This document shows, one piece after another, positions 25,247 to 33,738 of a stretch of DNA of 34,390 nt. This stretch comes from Acidobacteriaceae bacterium (GTDB taxonomy: Bacteria; Acidobacteriota; Terriglobia; Bryobacterales; Bryobacteraceae), in NCBI GenBank assembly GCA_020247055.1, contig JADCJL010000244.1:1-34390 (forward strand). Reading direction: 5' to 3'. The translations under genes and the position numbers were made by a program. Position 1 is the stretch's first letter, and the number at the start of each line of letters is the position of its first letter. Under the pieces are notes generated by a model. The model saw nothing but the letters and a program-made list of their open reading frames with translations, was not told where the DNA came from and searched no databases.

Positions 25247-25885
25247 CTACCGCTTGGTCAGGTCGCGAATCAGGATGTCCTTGAAGCGCATGTCGCCCGC
25301 GCCGCCCGAGTGCAGCTGCAGCGAAATCCCGCCGTCAAACGAGCGCGGCCGCGGGTCGGTAAAGTCCACCAGCACCACACCGTTCAGGCGCGAGACATAG
25401 CGGTTGCCCTCCACCTTCAGCAGATATTCGTTCCACTCACCCTTGCGCACCACGGTCTCGTTCTCGGGCGAGGGCCACACAATCCACTGCCGCCCGTCGC
25501 CATAAATGCCGCCCGTGTGCTGGCCGATCGTGCAGTCGATCTCAAACTGCAGACCCTGCGTAATGTCCGGCGTGCCCGGCTTGAACTCGGAGTGGAAGAA
25601 CACCCCGCTGTTGCCCGTGCCCTCACACTTGAACTTCATCGACAGGTGGAAGTCCTTGTAGTTCTCCTTCGTGCGCAGATAGCCGTAAGCCTTCGTGATG
25701 GCCTCGCCGTGGATCTCGCCGTTTTCGACCGTCCACTTCTCCTTGCCGATCTCGGTCCAGCCCGTGAGATCTTTGCCGTTGAACAGCGGCACCCAGTCTT
25801 CCCCCGGTAACTTCGCCTTCTTCTCCTGCGCGAACGCGCCTACTGCCAGAGCCAACAACAGAACGAATTTCATGACTGCCATCAT
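25247..25885 (-). CDS. Secreted DUF1080 protein (3-keto-disaccharide hydrolase-like)
   Basis: This 212-residue protein begins with a signal peptide (MKFVLLLALAVGAFAQ at the ATG 25873; the first ATG at 25885 overlaps the glmM stop by ATGA). The body is a concanavalin-like jelly roll: WVPLFNGKDLTGWTEIGKEKWTVENGEIHG, GTGNSGVFFHSE, and a C-terminal FDGGISLQLHSGG. DUF1080 proteins act on or bind 3-keto-glycosides and often accompany Gfo/Idh/MocA enzymes. Here it sits in an operon with glmM and the deacetylase. It is not fused to other domains. Confidence 0.88.
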   Translation of the reverse strand: MMAVMKFVLLLALAVGAFAQEKKAKLPGEDWVPLFNGKDLTGWTEIGKEKWTVENGEIHGEAITKAYGYLRTKENYKDFHLSMKFKCEGTGNSGVFFHSEFKPGTPDITQGLQFEIDCTIGQHTGGIYGDGRQWIVWPSPENETVVRKGEWNEYLLKVEGNRYVSRLNGVVLVDFTDPRPRSFDGGISLQLHSGGAGDMRFKDILIRDLTKR

Positions 25886-27213
25886 ACTAAGGCCGCCGCG
25901 ATCCGCGCGGCAATGGCTTGGGCATGGTGCTCGACGCGCTCAGCCGAAGGCCCTTCCACCATCACCCGCGCCAGCGGCTCCGTCCCCGAAAACCGCACGA
26001 GCACCCGCCCGGCGTCGCCGAACTCCCGCTCGCAATCGCGGATGGCATCCTGCACCGCCGCCTGCTCCTCGAGCGGCCGCTTCACGGCGAACCGCACGTT
26101 GATGAGGCGCTGCGGAAACACGGTGAACTCCTCGGTCAACGCATCAAGCCCGGCATCGTCGCGCAGCATCACATCGAGCAGCAGCAGCAGCGTCAGCACA
26201 CCATCGCCCGTTGTCGCGAACTCATGAAAGATCATGTGCCCGCTCTGCTCGCCGCCAATCACCGCCTCGCGCCGGATCATCTCCTCGAGTACATACTTGT
26301 CACCCACCGCCGTCCGCACGAGCGTAATGCCACAGCGGCGGAGCGCCACTTCGAGGCCAAGATTCGACATGACGGTCGCCACCACTTCGGCCTTCGGCAG
26401 CCGCCCGCGCCGCTTCAGGTCGCGGCCCAGGATGAAGAGCACGTGGTCCCCATCAATGACCTTACCGGTCGCCGAGACGAACATCGCCCGGTCGGCATCG
26501 CCATCAAACGCCACGCCGCACCAGGCGCCGTGCTCGACCACAGCCCGCCGCAGGTTCTCCGGATGGAGCGCCCCGCAGCCGGCGTTGATGTTGCGGCCAT
26601 CGGGCTCGCCCGACAGCACCATCACCTCGGCCCCCAGTTCGCGCAGCAGCAGCGGCGCCGAGGAGAAGGCCGCGCCGTTGGCGCAATCCATCACCAGCTT
26701 CCGGCCCGCCAGCGGGAGCGGAAACACACTCGCGAGGTGCTCGCGATAGGCCCGGTCCCGCATCCCGAACCACCGCCAGCTCACCGGCTCCGGCGCCGGC
26801 CCCGCCAGCGCAAAGATCCGGTCTTCAAGCTCCTGCTCCACCGTATCGGGCAGCTTGTAACCGCTGTGGGCGAACACCTTCAGCCCGTTGTCCTGATAGG
26901 GATTGTGGGAGGCCGAGATCATCACCCCGGCCACGAAGGGGCCGTGTTTGGTCAGCCACGCCACGCAGGGCGTCGTGACCACGCCATGATGGTCGGGCAT
27001 GACGCCCGCGGCCTTCAGCCCCGCCATCAGCCAGCGGGAGAGCTGCTCGCCCGACTCCCGCGTGTCCATGCCGATCGCCACGCGCGGCTCGGCGCTATGC
27101 TCGCGCGCCCACTCGCCGAGCGCCCGGCCGAACGCAAAGACGGTCGGCGCATCGAGCGGATAGTCGCCGGCCACTCCCCGCATGCCGTCGGTCCCAAAAA
27201 GTTGTTTCCCCAT
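25882..27213 (-). CDS. glmM: Phosphoglucosamine mutase
   Basis: This 443-residue enzyme converts glucosamine-6-phosphate to glucosamine-1-phosphate for UDP-GlcNAc and peptidoglycan. The phosphoserine is S102 in MISASHNPYQDNG, the metal loop is AFDGDADRAMF, and the C-terminal phosphate site is VRFSGTEPLARVM. The start MGKQLFGTDGMRG is the family signature. It directly follows the YbbR gene. Clustering cdaA-cdaR-glmM is well known in Firmicutes, where CdaA activity is linked to GlmM. Confidence 0.97.
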   Translation of the reverse strand: MGKQLFGTDGMRGVAGDYPLDAPTVFAFGRALGEWAREHSAEPRVAIGMDTRESGEQLSRWLMAGLKAAGVMPDHHGVVTTPCVAWLTKHGPFVAGVMISASHNPYQDNGLKVFAHSGYKLPDTVEQELEDRIFALAGPAPEPVSWRWFGMRDRAYREHLASVFPLPLAGRKLVMDCANGAAFSSAPLLLRELGAEVMVLSGEPDGRNINAGCGALHPENLRRAVVEHGAWCGVAFDGDADRAMFVSATGKVIDGDHVLFILGRDLKRRGRLPKAEVVATVMSNLGLEVALRRCGITLVRTAVGDKYVLEEMIRREAVIGGEQSGHMIFHEFATTGDGVLTLLLLLDVMLRDDAGLDALTEEFTVFPQRLINVRFAVKRPLEEQAAVQDAIRDCEREFGDAGRVLVRFSGTEPLARVMVEGPSAERVEHHAQAIAARIAAALV

Positions 27214-27882
27214 TTATTGCTCCAACGCCGGTTGGGCGATTCGTTCCATGATGATGCGCACGCGGACCAACGAAGGCCCCTCAATCCGCACCTGCCCATC
27301 GGCCACAAAGGTATTGACGCGGAGCTCGGCTTCGTTGAGCACCCCGCTCAGGTCGATCGGATCGGTCTCGGCGCTCTGCAACTCTTCGACCCGGCTCTGC
27401 GGCCCGACTACGCGCAGCACCTCCGGCGACACCTCCTGCTTCGCAATGCGATAGCCGGGCATCGGGGTGTTGGCGTAGCGAATGATCACCGGCACGTCGC
27501 GCGCGGTGCGCTGCTCGAAGCGCAACCGGATCTGCGAAGGAATCACGCGTTCGAGTGTGACGCCTTGCGGCAGGCGCAGGCTCTGCCGGTCGAGGTTAAA
27601 GGTCCGTTCGCCGGGCCGCTGCACTTCGCTCAGATCCACCACCAGCGCGGCGCCGGCCAGATTGCCGGCCTCGAGCTTTTCGGGCGCGGCGTGCACCAGC
27701 AGGTTCACCCGGCTCACCATCTCCGAGCTAGCCTCCAGGCTCTTCGGGAAGTTCTTGTACTCGACCGGTACCGAAACTGAGCTGCTCAGCTCCTGCTCGC
27801 CGACGATGGCCACCCAAAGCATACCGGCCAAGGCAAAGCTCAGCAGCTTCATGACGATGTTCTCCGTCAGGAGCCGCTTCAC
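27214..27882 (-). CDS. cdaR: YbbR-domain protein, CdaA regulator
   Basis: This 222-residue protein has one N-terminal membrane helix (VMKLLSFALAGMLWVAIVG) and a periplasmic part with YbbR-like repeats (VNLLVHAAPEKLEAG, VPVIIRYANTPMPGYR, VVGPQSRVEEL). CdaR relatives bind and modulate the membrane diadenylate cyclase CdaA. It overlaps cdaA by 4 bases (ATGA, 27879-27882) and is adjacent to glmM. Sequence similarity in this family is low, so the call rests partly on the operon. Confidence 0.87.
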   Translation of the reverse strand: MKRLLTENIVMKLLSFALAGMLWVAIVGEQELSSSVSVPVEYKNFPKSLEASSEMVSRVNLLVHAAPEKLEAGNLAGAALVVDLSEVQRPGERTFNLDRQSLRLPQGVTLERVIPSQIRLRFEQRTARDVPVIIRYANTPMPGYRIAKQEVSPEVLRVVGPQSRVEELQSAETDPIDLSGVLNEAELRVNTFVADGQVRIEGPSLVRVRIIMERIAQPALEQ

Positions 27883-28694
27883 GCCTGCCGCTCCTCGGCC
27901 ACGCCCATCACGCGCTTGAGCCCCGGCCGTTCGCGCTTGGTGAGCGCCTCCTCGACGCGTTCAAGCGGCACGTCGTATTCAATCTCGCCGTACTGCGCGA
28001 TGGAGATGCGGCCGGTCTCTTCGCTGACAATCAGTGACAGACAGTCGGTCTCTTCGGTCACGCCGATGGCCGCGCGGTGCCGCGTGCCCAGATAGCGCAA
28101 CAGCTCCGGGTTCATGGTCAGGGGCAGGAAGCAGGCCGCCGCGGCGATGCGATCGCCCTGGATGATCACCGCGCCATCGTGCATAGCCGCGCCCGGATGG
28201 AACAGCGCCAGCAGCAGGTCCCGCGAGATGGCCGCGTCGAGCGGCACGCCGCTTTCGACAAACGTCCGCAGGCCGATCTCGCGTTCGACGACGATCAACC
28301 CGCCAATCTTCTGTTGCGCCAGCTGCTGCAGGGCGAGCAGGATTTCATCCACCGTCTCCCGCCGCTGCAGCCGCGAGCCGAAGCCAATGAGCCGTTGTTT
28401 GCCCAGGCGGGCCAGGAGCCGGCGGATTTCGCTCTGGAACATGACGATCATGGCGAACGCCGAATACGGCGCGAGCGTGGCGAGTAACGTCCGCAGCAGC
28501 TCCATGCGGAAGGCGAGCGCCACCAGATAGACGAGCACCAATACGAGCAAGCCGCCAAACATATGCGCGGCGCGCCGCCCGCGCACGATCTGGAGCAGCT
28601 GATAAATGATCACCGCCACCAGCAGGATGTCGAGCGCGGCAACCCAGGTCAGTCGGGGCAGGGCGAACTCAAAGGGTGAGAGCAGCGGGATCAT
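27879..28694 (-). CDS. cdaA: Membrane diadenylate cyclase CdaA
   Basis: This 271-residue protein makes cyclic di-AMP from two ATP. It has N-terminal hydrophobic segments (about 17-36 and 45-62, with a third near 71-88), then a DAC domain with the catalytic DGA motif at 173-175 (MHDGAVIIQG) and RHR at 205-207. Both are required in the family. ATG at 28694 lies 28 bases after potD. It is first of cdaA-cdaR-glmM-DUF1080-HDAC. c-di-AMP commonly governs osmolyte and potassium uptake and cell-wall balance. Confidence 0.95.
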   Translation of the reverse strand: MIPLLSPFEFALPRLTWVAALDILLVAVIIYQLLQIVRGRRAAHMFGGLLVLVLVYLVALAFRMELLRTLLATLAPYSAFAMIVMFQSEIRRLLARLGKQRLIGFGSRLQRRETVDEILLALQQLAQQKIGGLIVVEREIGLRTFVESGVPLDAAISRDLLLALFHPGAAMHDGAVIIQGDRIAAAACFLPLTMNPELLRYLGTRHRAAIGVTEETDCLSLIVSEETGRISIAQYGEIEYDVPLERVEEALTKRERPGLKRVMGVAEERQA

Positions 28695-28721
28695 TCGTTC
28701 TTACAATTCTACCCCTGCTTT

Positions 28722-29729
28722 TCAACCAGACTTAATTTCAGTCCAGAGACGATCCCGCAACCGCTGCGCGGAAGAGGACAGGGTGGCAAACCACTCGGCG
28801 CGCGCCATGACGTCGGGGGGCGGATAGAGCGTCGGGTTGTCGCGGGTGGCGGGCGGCAGAATGCGTTTGGCCGCGAGGTTGGCGGTGGCGGTGCGCATGG
28901 AATCCGCCACGCGGGCGCTGACGCGGGGGCGCAGCAGGTAGTTGATCCAGTCGTGAGCGAGGGCCTGGCGCGGGCTCTCGCGGAGGATGACGGCGCAATC
29001 GAGGTTGACGGGGAAGCCTTCGCGGGGATAGACGAAGTCGAGATCAGGGGCGGCGTCGATGGCCTGCTGTGCGGTGGTGGACCAGAGCTGGGCGGCGAGT
29101 ACGTCGCCGGCGACGACCTGGTCGCGGACCTCAGAGTTGAGGTAGGCGCGCAGGATCGGCTTTTGGCGCAGCGCTTCGCGCTGGGCAGCGCGGAGTTCGG
29201 CGGGATCGCTCGCGTTGAGGCTGTAGCCGAGTTTGCGGAGGGCGGCGGCGAGGACCTCGGCGGGGTCGTCGAGCATGGTGATCTTGCCGGTGAAGCGAGG
29301 GTCCCAGAGGTCGGCCCAGGCGGTGGGCCGGGGTTGGAGCTTCCGGTTGAAGAGGATGCCGGTGGCGTTCCACATATACGGCACGGCGTGGGTGAGGAGG
29401 CCGGGGCGGGCGAAGGCGGGGTCGAGGTTTTGGAGATTCGGCAGCCGGGCATGGTCGAGCGGGGCAAGCAGGCCCTGCTCGACCATGGGCGGCACGATGT
29501 AGTGGGTCGGGAAGACCACGTCCCAGCCGGAGTTGCCGCTGAAGACGCGGGCGAGCATCTCCTCGTTGGACTCATAGACGGAGTAACGGACGCGGACGCC
29601 GAACTCGGCCGCGAAGTCGCCGACGGTCTCAGGGGCGACGTAGCTCGACCAGTTGAAGACGTTGAGGCGGGGCCGGGCGGGCGCGCAGCCGAAGGCCGCC
29701 AGGGAGAAGACCAGAGCGCGACGCTTCAT
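28722..29729 (-). CDS. potD: Spermidine/putrescine-type ABC transporter substrate-binding lipoprotein
   Basis: This 335-residue periplasmic binding protein has a lipoprotein signal with Cys15 in LAAFGCAPA. The mature start LNVFNWSSYVAPETVGDFAAE is the PotD/PotF signature, and WDVVFPTHYIVPPMVEQG and VPYMWNATGILFN are also typical. A PotD fold binds polyamines in studied members, but close relatives bind other cations or amines, so substrate is tentative. It overlaps potC by 4 bases and ends the transporter operon. Confidence 0.9.
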   Translation of the reverse strand: MKRRALVFSLAAFGCAPARPRLNVFNWSSYVAPETVGDFAAEFGVRVRYSVYESNEEMLARVFSGNSGWDVVFPTHYIVPPMVEQGLLAPLDHARLPNLQNLDPAFARPGLLTHAVPYMWNATGILFNRKLQPRPTAWADLWDPRFTGKITMLDDPAEVLAAALRKLGYSLNASDPAELRAAQREALRQKPILRAYLNSEVRDQVVAGDVLAAQLWSTTAQQAIDAAPDLDFVYPREGFPVNLDCAVILRESPRQALAHDWINYLLRPRVSARVADSMRTATANLAAKRILPPATRDNPTLYPPPDVMARAEWFATLSSSAQRLRDRLWTEIKSG

Positions 29730-30487
29730 GATTTCTGCAGCCTTTCAGAAGCCAGGATCAGGGCGCCGAGGCCGACGAGGATGACCGTGGAGATCGCGCT
29801 GACCACCGGGTTGGCGCCGCGGCGCGCCATGGCGTAGAGCATCATGGGCAGGGTTTCCGAGTCGACCCCGGCGACAAGCGAGGTGATGACGTAGTCGTCG
29901 AAGGAGACCGTGAAGGCGAGCAGCGCGGCGGCCGCGATGCCGGGGCGGAGCATGGGGAGCGTGACCAGGCGGAAGGCCTGCCACTCGGTGGCGCCCAGAT
30001 CAAGGGCAGCCTCTTCGAGCGCGGGGTCGGCGGTACGGAGCCGGGCCATGACGACGAGCAGGACGTAGGCGATCGAGAAAGTGACATGGGCCAGGATCAC
30101 CGTGTGCATGCCGAGCTGGAATTGGAAGTAGCGGAAGGCCCATTGGAAAGTGGCGAGCAGGGCGATGCCGGTAATGATCTCGGGGGTGACCAGCGAGAGG
30201 TAGAGAGAACCCGAGAGCAGCCGGGCGTTCTTCTTCCACAGGCCGTAGGCGGCGAGGGTGCCGACAGCGGTGGCGATGACAGTGGAGACGACGGCGATGA
30301 GGAGCGAGTTCCAGGTGGCTTCGGCCAGGGCGGCGTCGTTCCACATGGCGCGATACCAGACGAGCGAGAAGCTCTCCCAGACCGTGAAGCGGGAGGAGTT
30401 GAAGCTGAACGCGCACAGGATCAGCAGCGGGACATGCAGGAAGGCGTAGACGCTGACGACGTAGAGCGGCAGGAGGCGCTGCTTCAT
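29726..30487 (-). CDS. potC: Polyamine-type ABC transporter permease
   Basis: This 253-residue permease has about six membrane helices, including LLPLYVVSVYAFLHVPLLILCAF-type and LLIAVVSTVIATAVGTLAAYG-type segments. The EAA loop for ATPase contact is EEAALDLGATEWQAFRLVTLP. The start MKQRLLPLYVV at 30487 is chosen because it overlaps the potB stop (ATGA). A longer reading is a potB shadow. It pairs with PotB to form the channel. Confidence 0.92.
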   Translation of the reverse strand: MKQRLLPLYVVSVYAFLHVPLLILCAFSFNSSRFTVWESFSLVWYRAMWNDAALAEATWNSLLIAVVSTVIATAVGTLAAYGLWKKNARLLSGSLYLSLVTPEIITGIALLATFQWAFRYFQFQLGMHTVILAHVTFSIAYVLLVVMARLRTADPALEEAALDLGATEWQAFRLVTLPMLRPGIAAAALLAFTVSFDDYVITSLVAGVDSETLPMMLYAMARRGANPVVSAISTVILVGLGALILASERLQKS

Positions 30488-31314
30488 AGCATCTCTCCGC
30501 CATCGCGCCGCAGCAGGGTCCAGAGCAGGAGCATGACGATGGCCATCAGGGCGAGCGAGAGCGCCGAGCCGAAGGGCCAGTCGCGGGCCGAGGTGAACTG
30601 GTTCTGGACGAGGTTGCCGATCATCATGCTCTTGCCGCCGCCGAGCAGGTCCGGGGTGAGATAGGCGCCGAGGCAAGGGATGAAGACGAGGACGCTGGCG
30701 GCGCGGAGGCCGGGAGCGGTAAGGGGCAGGACGATGTGGAGAAGCGTTTGCCAGGGGCGGGCGCCGAGGTCGGCGGCGGCTTCCAGAAGCGACTTGTCGA
30801 GCCGCTCCAGATTGCTATAGAGCGGTAGCACGGCGAAGGGGAGATAGCCGTAGATGAGGCCGACGATGACGGCGCCGTCGTTGTAGAGCAGAGGGAGGGG
30901 TTCGGTGATCAGGCCGGCGGCGAGGAGGGCGGAGTTGATCAGGCCGGTATCGCGGAGCAGGAACATCCAGGCGTAGGTGCGGACGAGGAAGCTGGTCCAG
31001 AAGGGCAGCATGACGAGGTTGAGCAGCAGGGTTTTGCGGCGGCCGGAGCGGGCGATGTAGTAGGCAAGGGGGAAGGCCAGCGCCAGGCAGCCGAGCGTGG
31101 AGACGGCGGCCATGAGGAAGGAGCGGAGGAGGATGACGCCGTAGAGGGGGTCAAACAGGCGGACATAGTTTTCGAGGGTCCAGGGCGGTCCGACGCCGCC
31201 GTAGACGCCCTTGGTGCGGAGGGAGTAGGCCACGATGATGAGTAGCGGGCCGAGGAAGAGCAGCAGCGTGAAGGCCCAGGCGGGGAGCAGGAAGAGGGCG
31301 CGGAGGCGGTTCAT
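30484..31314 (-). CDS. potB: Polyamine-type ABC transporter permease
   Basis: This 276-residue permease has membrane segments from residue 8 on (LFLLPAWAFTLLLFLGPLL) and an EAA loop at LLEAAADLGARPWQTLLHIVLP. The start MNRLRALF at 31314 overlaps the potA stop by 4 bases; a start eleven codons earlier exists but lies in potA. VLVFIPCLGAYLTPDLLGGG is characteristic of the PotB branch. Confidence 0.92.
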   Translation of the reverse strand: MNRLRALFLLPAWAFTLLLFLGPLLIIVAYSLRTKGVYGGVGPPWTLENYVRLFDPLYGVILLRSFLMAAVSTLGCLALAFPLAYYIARSGRRKTLLLNLVMLPFWTSFLVRTYAWMFLLRDTGLINSALLAAGLITEPLPLLYNDGAVIVGLIYGYLPFAVLPLYSNLERLDKSLLEAAADLGARPWQTLLHIVLPLTAPGLRAASVLVFIPCLGAYLTPDLLGGGKSMMIGNLVQNQFTSARDWPFGSALSLALMAIVMLLLWTLLRRDGGEML

Positions 31315-32270
31315 TGGGGGAGCGCCATTTCGTCGTCGGGACGCCACCAGACGTGGACGCGGTCGCCGCGGCGGAACTCGCCGAGGCCGTGGGCGATCTG
31401 GGCGATGAGTTGGTCGCCGGCCGGGGTGCGGGTCTCTACCTGCAGGCAGTCGCCGAGAAACATGGCGGAGTTGACCGTGGCTTCAAGGACGCGGGCGCCG
31501 GGGGCGGGGGCTTCGCGGGAGATACGGGTGAGCTCGGGCCGGACGCCGACATCGCCGACCCAGTTGACGGCGCCGAGGAAGCCGGCGACGAAGCGGGTGG
31601 CGGGCTGGAGGTAGATCTGTTGGGGGGTGCCGATCTGTTCGAGGCGGCCTTTGTGCATCACGGCAATCTGGTCGGAGAGCGAGAGGGCTTCTTCCTGGTC
31701 GTGGGTGATGAACAGGAAGGTGATGCCGATGCGGGACTGGAGTTCTTTGAGCTCGAGACGCATCTGCTTGCGCAGTTTGGGATCGAGGGCGGAGAGGGGT
31801 TCGTCGAGCAGGAGGAGTTCGGGTTCAACGACAAGGGCGCGGGCGAGCGCGGTGCGCTGGCGTTCGCCGCCGGACATTTGGGCGGGGAGGCGGCCGGCTT
31901 TGGCGGAGAGTTGGACGAGGTCGAGCGCGGCCTGGACTTTGCGGGCGGCGTCGGGGTCGCGTCTGCGCTCAAGGCCGAAGGCGATGTTTTCAGCGGCGGT
32001 GAGATGAGGGAACAGGGCGTAGCTTTGAAAGACCGTGGTGACGGGGCGTTCGTAGGGGCGGAGCCCGTTGAGGGTGCGGCCGCCGAGTTGGATGGTGCCG
32101 CGGTCGGGTTCATCGAAGCCGCCGATCATGCGGAGGGTGGTGGTTTTGCCGCAGCCGGAGGGTCCGAGGAGGGAGTAGAAGCAGCCCTGGGGGATGGTCA
32201 GCGAGATGCCGTCCACAACCCGATGCGAGGGGAAGTCCTTGTAGATTGCGTCGAGAGAGAGAGCGCCCAC
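31311..32270 (-). CDS. potA: Polyamine-type ABC transporter ATP-binding protein
   Basis: This 319-residue ATPase has Walker A GPSGCGKTTT, the Q-loop FQSYALFPH, the signature MSGGERQRTALARAL, Walker B LLLLDEPLSALD and the H-loop ITHDQEEAL. The C-terminal part (about 235-319) is the TOBE regulatory domain of the PotA/MalK type. GTG at 32270 overlaps the guaD stop by one base (TAGTG), so it is probably translated by coupling. Confidence 0.95.
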   Translation of the reverse strand: MGALSLDAIYKDFPSHRVVDGISLTIPQGCFYSLLGPSGCGKTTTLRMIGGFDEPDRGTIQLGGRTLNGLRPYERPVTTVFQSYALFPHLTAAENIAFGLERRRDPDAARKVQAALDLVQLSAKAGRLPAQMSGGERQRTALARALVVEPELLLLDEPLSALDPKLRKQMRLELKELQSRIGITFLFITHDQEEALSLSDQIAVMHKGRLEQIGTPQQIYLQPATRFVAGFLGAVNWVGDVGVRPELTRISREAPAPGARVLEATVNSAMFLGDCLQVETRTPAGDQLIAQIAHGLGEFRRGDRVHVWWRPDDEMALPQ

Positions 32271-32734
32271 TAGTAACGTACTTTAGCGGAAAACTGGCGC
32301 CAGGCAAGCAGCGGGGCGAGGCCTTCGGCGGCGAGGGCCTGCCGCATGGGGGTGCGGCGGGCGGCGGGGGGCTTCGAGAGTTCGGCGTAGAAGGTGGAGT
32401 CGTCGAAACCGGCGGCGGCGGCATCGGACTGGGTGGCGGCGAAGACGATGCGGTCGAGGCGGGCCCAGAGGATGGCGCCGAGGCACATGGGGCAGGGTTC
32501 GCAGCTGGTGTAGATGGCGCAGCCGGACAGGTCGTGCGTTCGGAGGGCCTGGCCGGCAGCGCGGATGGCGGTAACTTCGGCGTGGGCGGTGGGGTCGCAC
32601 AGCGCGGTGACGCGGTTGACGCCTTCGGCGAGGATAGTGCCCGCGCGGACAATGACGGCGCCGAAGGGACCGCCGCCGGCGGCGACGTTTTCGCCGGCGA
32701 GGGCGATGGCGCGGCGGAGATAGGTTTCTTCCAC
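32270..32734 (-). CDS. guaD: Guanine deaminase-like nucleobase deaminase
   Basis: This 154-residue zinc deaminase starts at GTG 32734 (MEETYLRRAIALAG), which aligns with the Bacillus GuaD N-terminus; an ATG at 32782 would run into the divergent MoxR gene. Zinc ligands are H51 (with E53) in TAHAEVTAIR and C81/C84 in TSCEPCPMCLGA. FAATQSDAAAAGFDD is the GuaD-specific C-terminal swap region, which separates it from TadA. It is first in the operon with the Pot-type transporter, which suggests shared uptake and breakdown of a nitrogen compound. The C-terminal half retains the domain-swapped motif, so activity on guanine is likely but unproven. Confidence 0.88.
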   Translation of the reverse strand: MEETYLRRAIALAGENVAAGGGPFGAVIVRAGTILAEGVNRVTALCDPTAHAEVTAIRAAGQALRTHDLSGCAIYTSCEPCPMCLGAILWARLDRIVFAATQSDAAAAGFDDSTFYAELSKPPAARRTPMRQALAAEGLAPLLAWRQFSAKVRY

Positions 32735-32769
32735 AAAATCAGGGTATCTTGTTTCAAGGGAGTATTCGC

Positions 32770-33738
32770 ATGATGGCGCCATCGGCCGGCGATCTCACGG
32801 TCGCCCTGCGTAGCCGCCTTGAACAACTGGAAGGTCATCTCGGCACGGTGCTGCGCGGCAAGGCGGAGGTGGTGCGGCTGAGCCTGGTGGCCTTGCTGGC
32901 GCGGGGGCATCTGCTGATTGAAGACGTGCCGGGGGTGGGCAAGACGACGCTCGGCAATGCGCTGGCGCGGGCGGTGGACAGCGGCTTTCACCGGATTCAG
33001 TTTACGGCGGACATGCTGCCGGGAGATGTGCTGGGCGTGACGGTGTTCAACGCGCAGACGCAGGAGTTTGAGTTCAAGCCGGGGCCGATTTTCACGAACT
33101 TTCTGCTGGCGGACGAGATCAACCGGGCGACGCCGAAGACGCAGTCGGCGCTGCTTGAGGCGATGAACGAGCAGCAGGTATCGATCGATGGAAGGGTGTA
33201 TCCGTTGGCGCGTCCGTTTCTGGTGATTGCGACGCAGAACCCGGTGGAGCACCACGGGACGTATCCGCTGCCGGAGTCGCAGTTAGACCGGTTTCTGCTG
33301 CGGCTGCGGATTGGCTATCCGGATGCGGCGAGCGAGCGGGAGATTCTGCGGCGGGGGTCGGCGGAGGCGGGGGCGGCGCCGGCGGCGTTGTTGACGCAGG
33401 GGGAGGTGTTGGAGCTGCAGCAGGCGGTGGAGTCGGTGCATGTGGACGATGCCGTGGTGGACTACATGCTGGCGATTGTGGAGAAGACGCGGACGCACGA
33501 GGGGCTGGCGCTGGGGGTGAGCCCGCGGGGGGCGAAGGCGCTGTACCGAGCTTGTCAGGCGCTGGCGATGGTGGAGGGCCGGGGATTCGTGACGCCGGAT
33601 GAGGTGAAGCGCTTGGCGGTGCCCGTGTTCGCGCACCGGGTGGTACTGCAGGCGCGGGCGGCAGGGGCGCAGCGGGGGACGGCGGCGGCCGAGAGACTGC
33701 TGGAGACGATCCTTACGATGATCGACGTTCCGCTCTGA
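32770..33738 (+). CDS. MoxR-family AAA+ ATPase
   Basis: This 322-residue protein begins at ATG 32770 with AAGGGAG seven bases upstream. It carries Walker A in EDVPGVGKTTL (about 52-62), Walker B in LLADEINR, and sensor ATQNPVEHHGTYPLPESQLDRF, the MoxR signature. The C-terminal lid is helical. MoxR ATPases act as chaperones with DUF58 and von Willebrand (vWA) partners, none of which lies downstream; the next gene is convergent and overlaps its 3' end by 26 bases. So it appears as an orphan here, or partners lie elsewhere. Confidence 0.93.
   Translation: MMAPSAGDLTVALRSRLEQLEGHLGTVLRGKAEVVRLSLVALLARGHLLIEDVPGVGKTTLGNALARAVDSGFHRIQFTADMLPGDVLGVTVFNAQTQEFEFKPGPIFTNFLLADEINRATPKTQSALLEAMNEQQVSIDGRVYPLARPFLVIATQNPVEHHGTYPLPESQLDRFLLRLRIGYPDAASEREILRRGSAEAGAAPAALLTQGEVLELQQAVESVHVDDAVVDYMLAIVEKTRTHEGLALGVSPRGAKALYRACQALAMVEGRGFVTPDEVKRLAVPVFAHRVVLQARAAGAQRGTAAAERLLETILTMIDVPL

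Noticed and set aside
25918-27780. 620-codon frame on the plus strand
   Set aside because: It is a shadow across glmM and cdaR, which both carry full family motifs.
28695-28721. Replication origin at the GC-skew switch
   Set aside because: The gap is only 27 bases, no dnaA or dnaN is nearby, and no cluster of TTATCCACA-like boxes was seen. The skew change is reported without an origin call.
28698-28725. Promoter for cdaA (TTGAAA with a weak TAAGAA 16 bases later)
   Set aside because: The start would fall at or after the cdaA ATG, so it was not listed as a feature.
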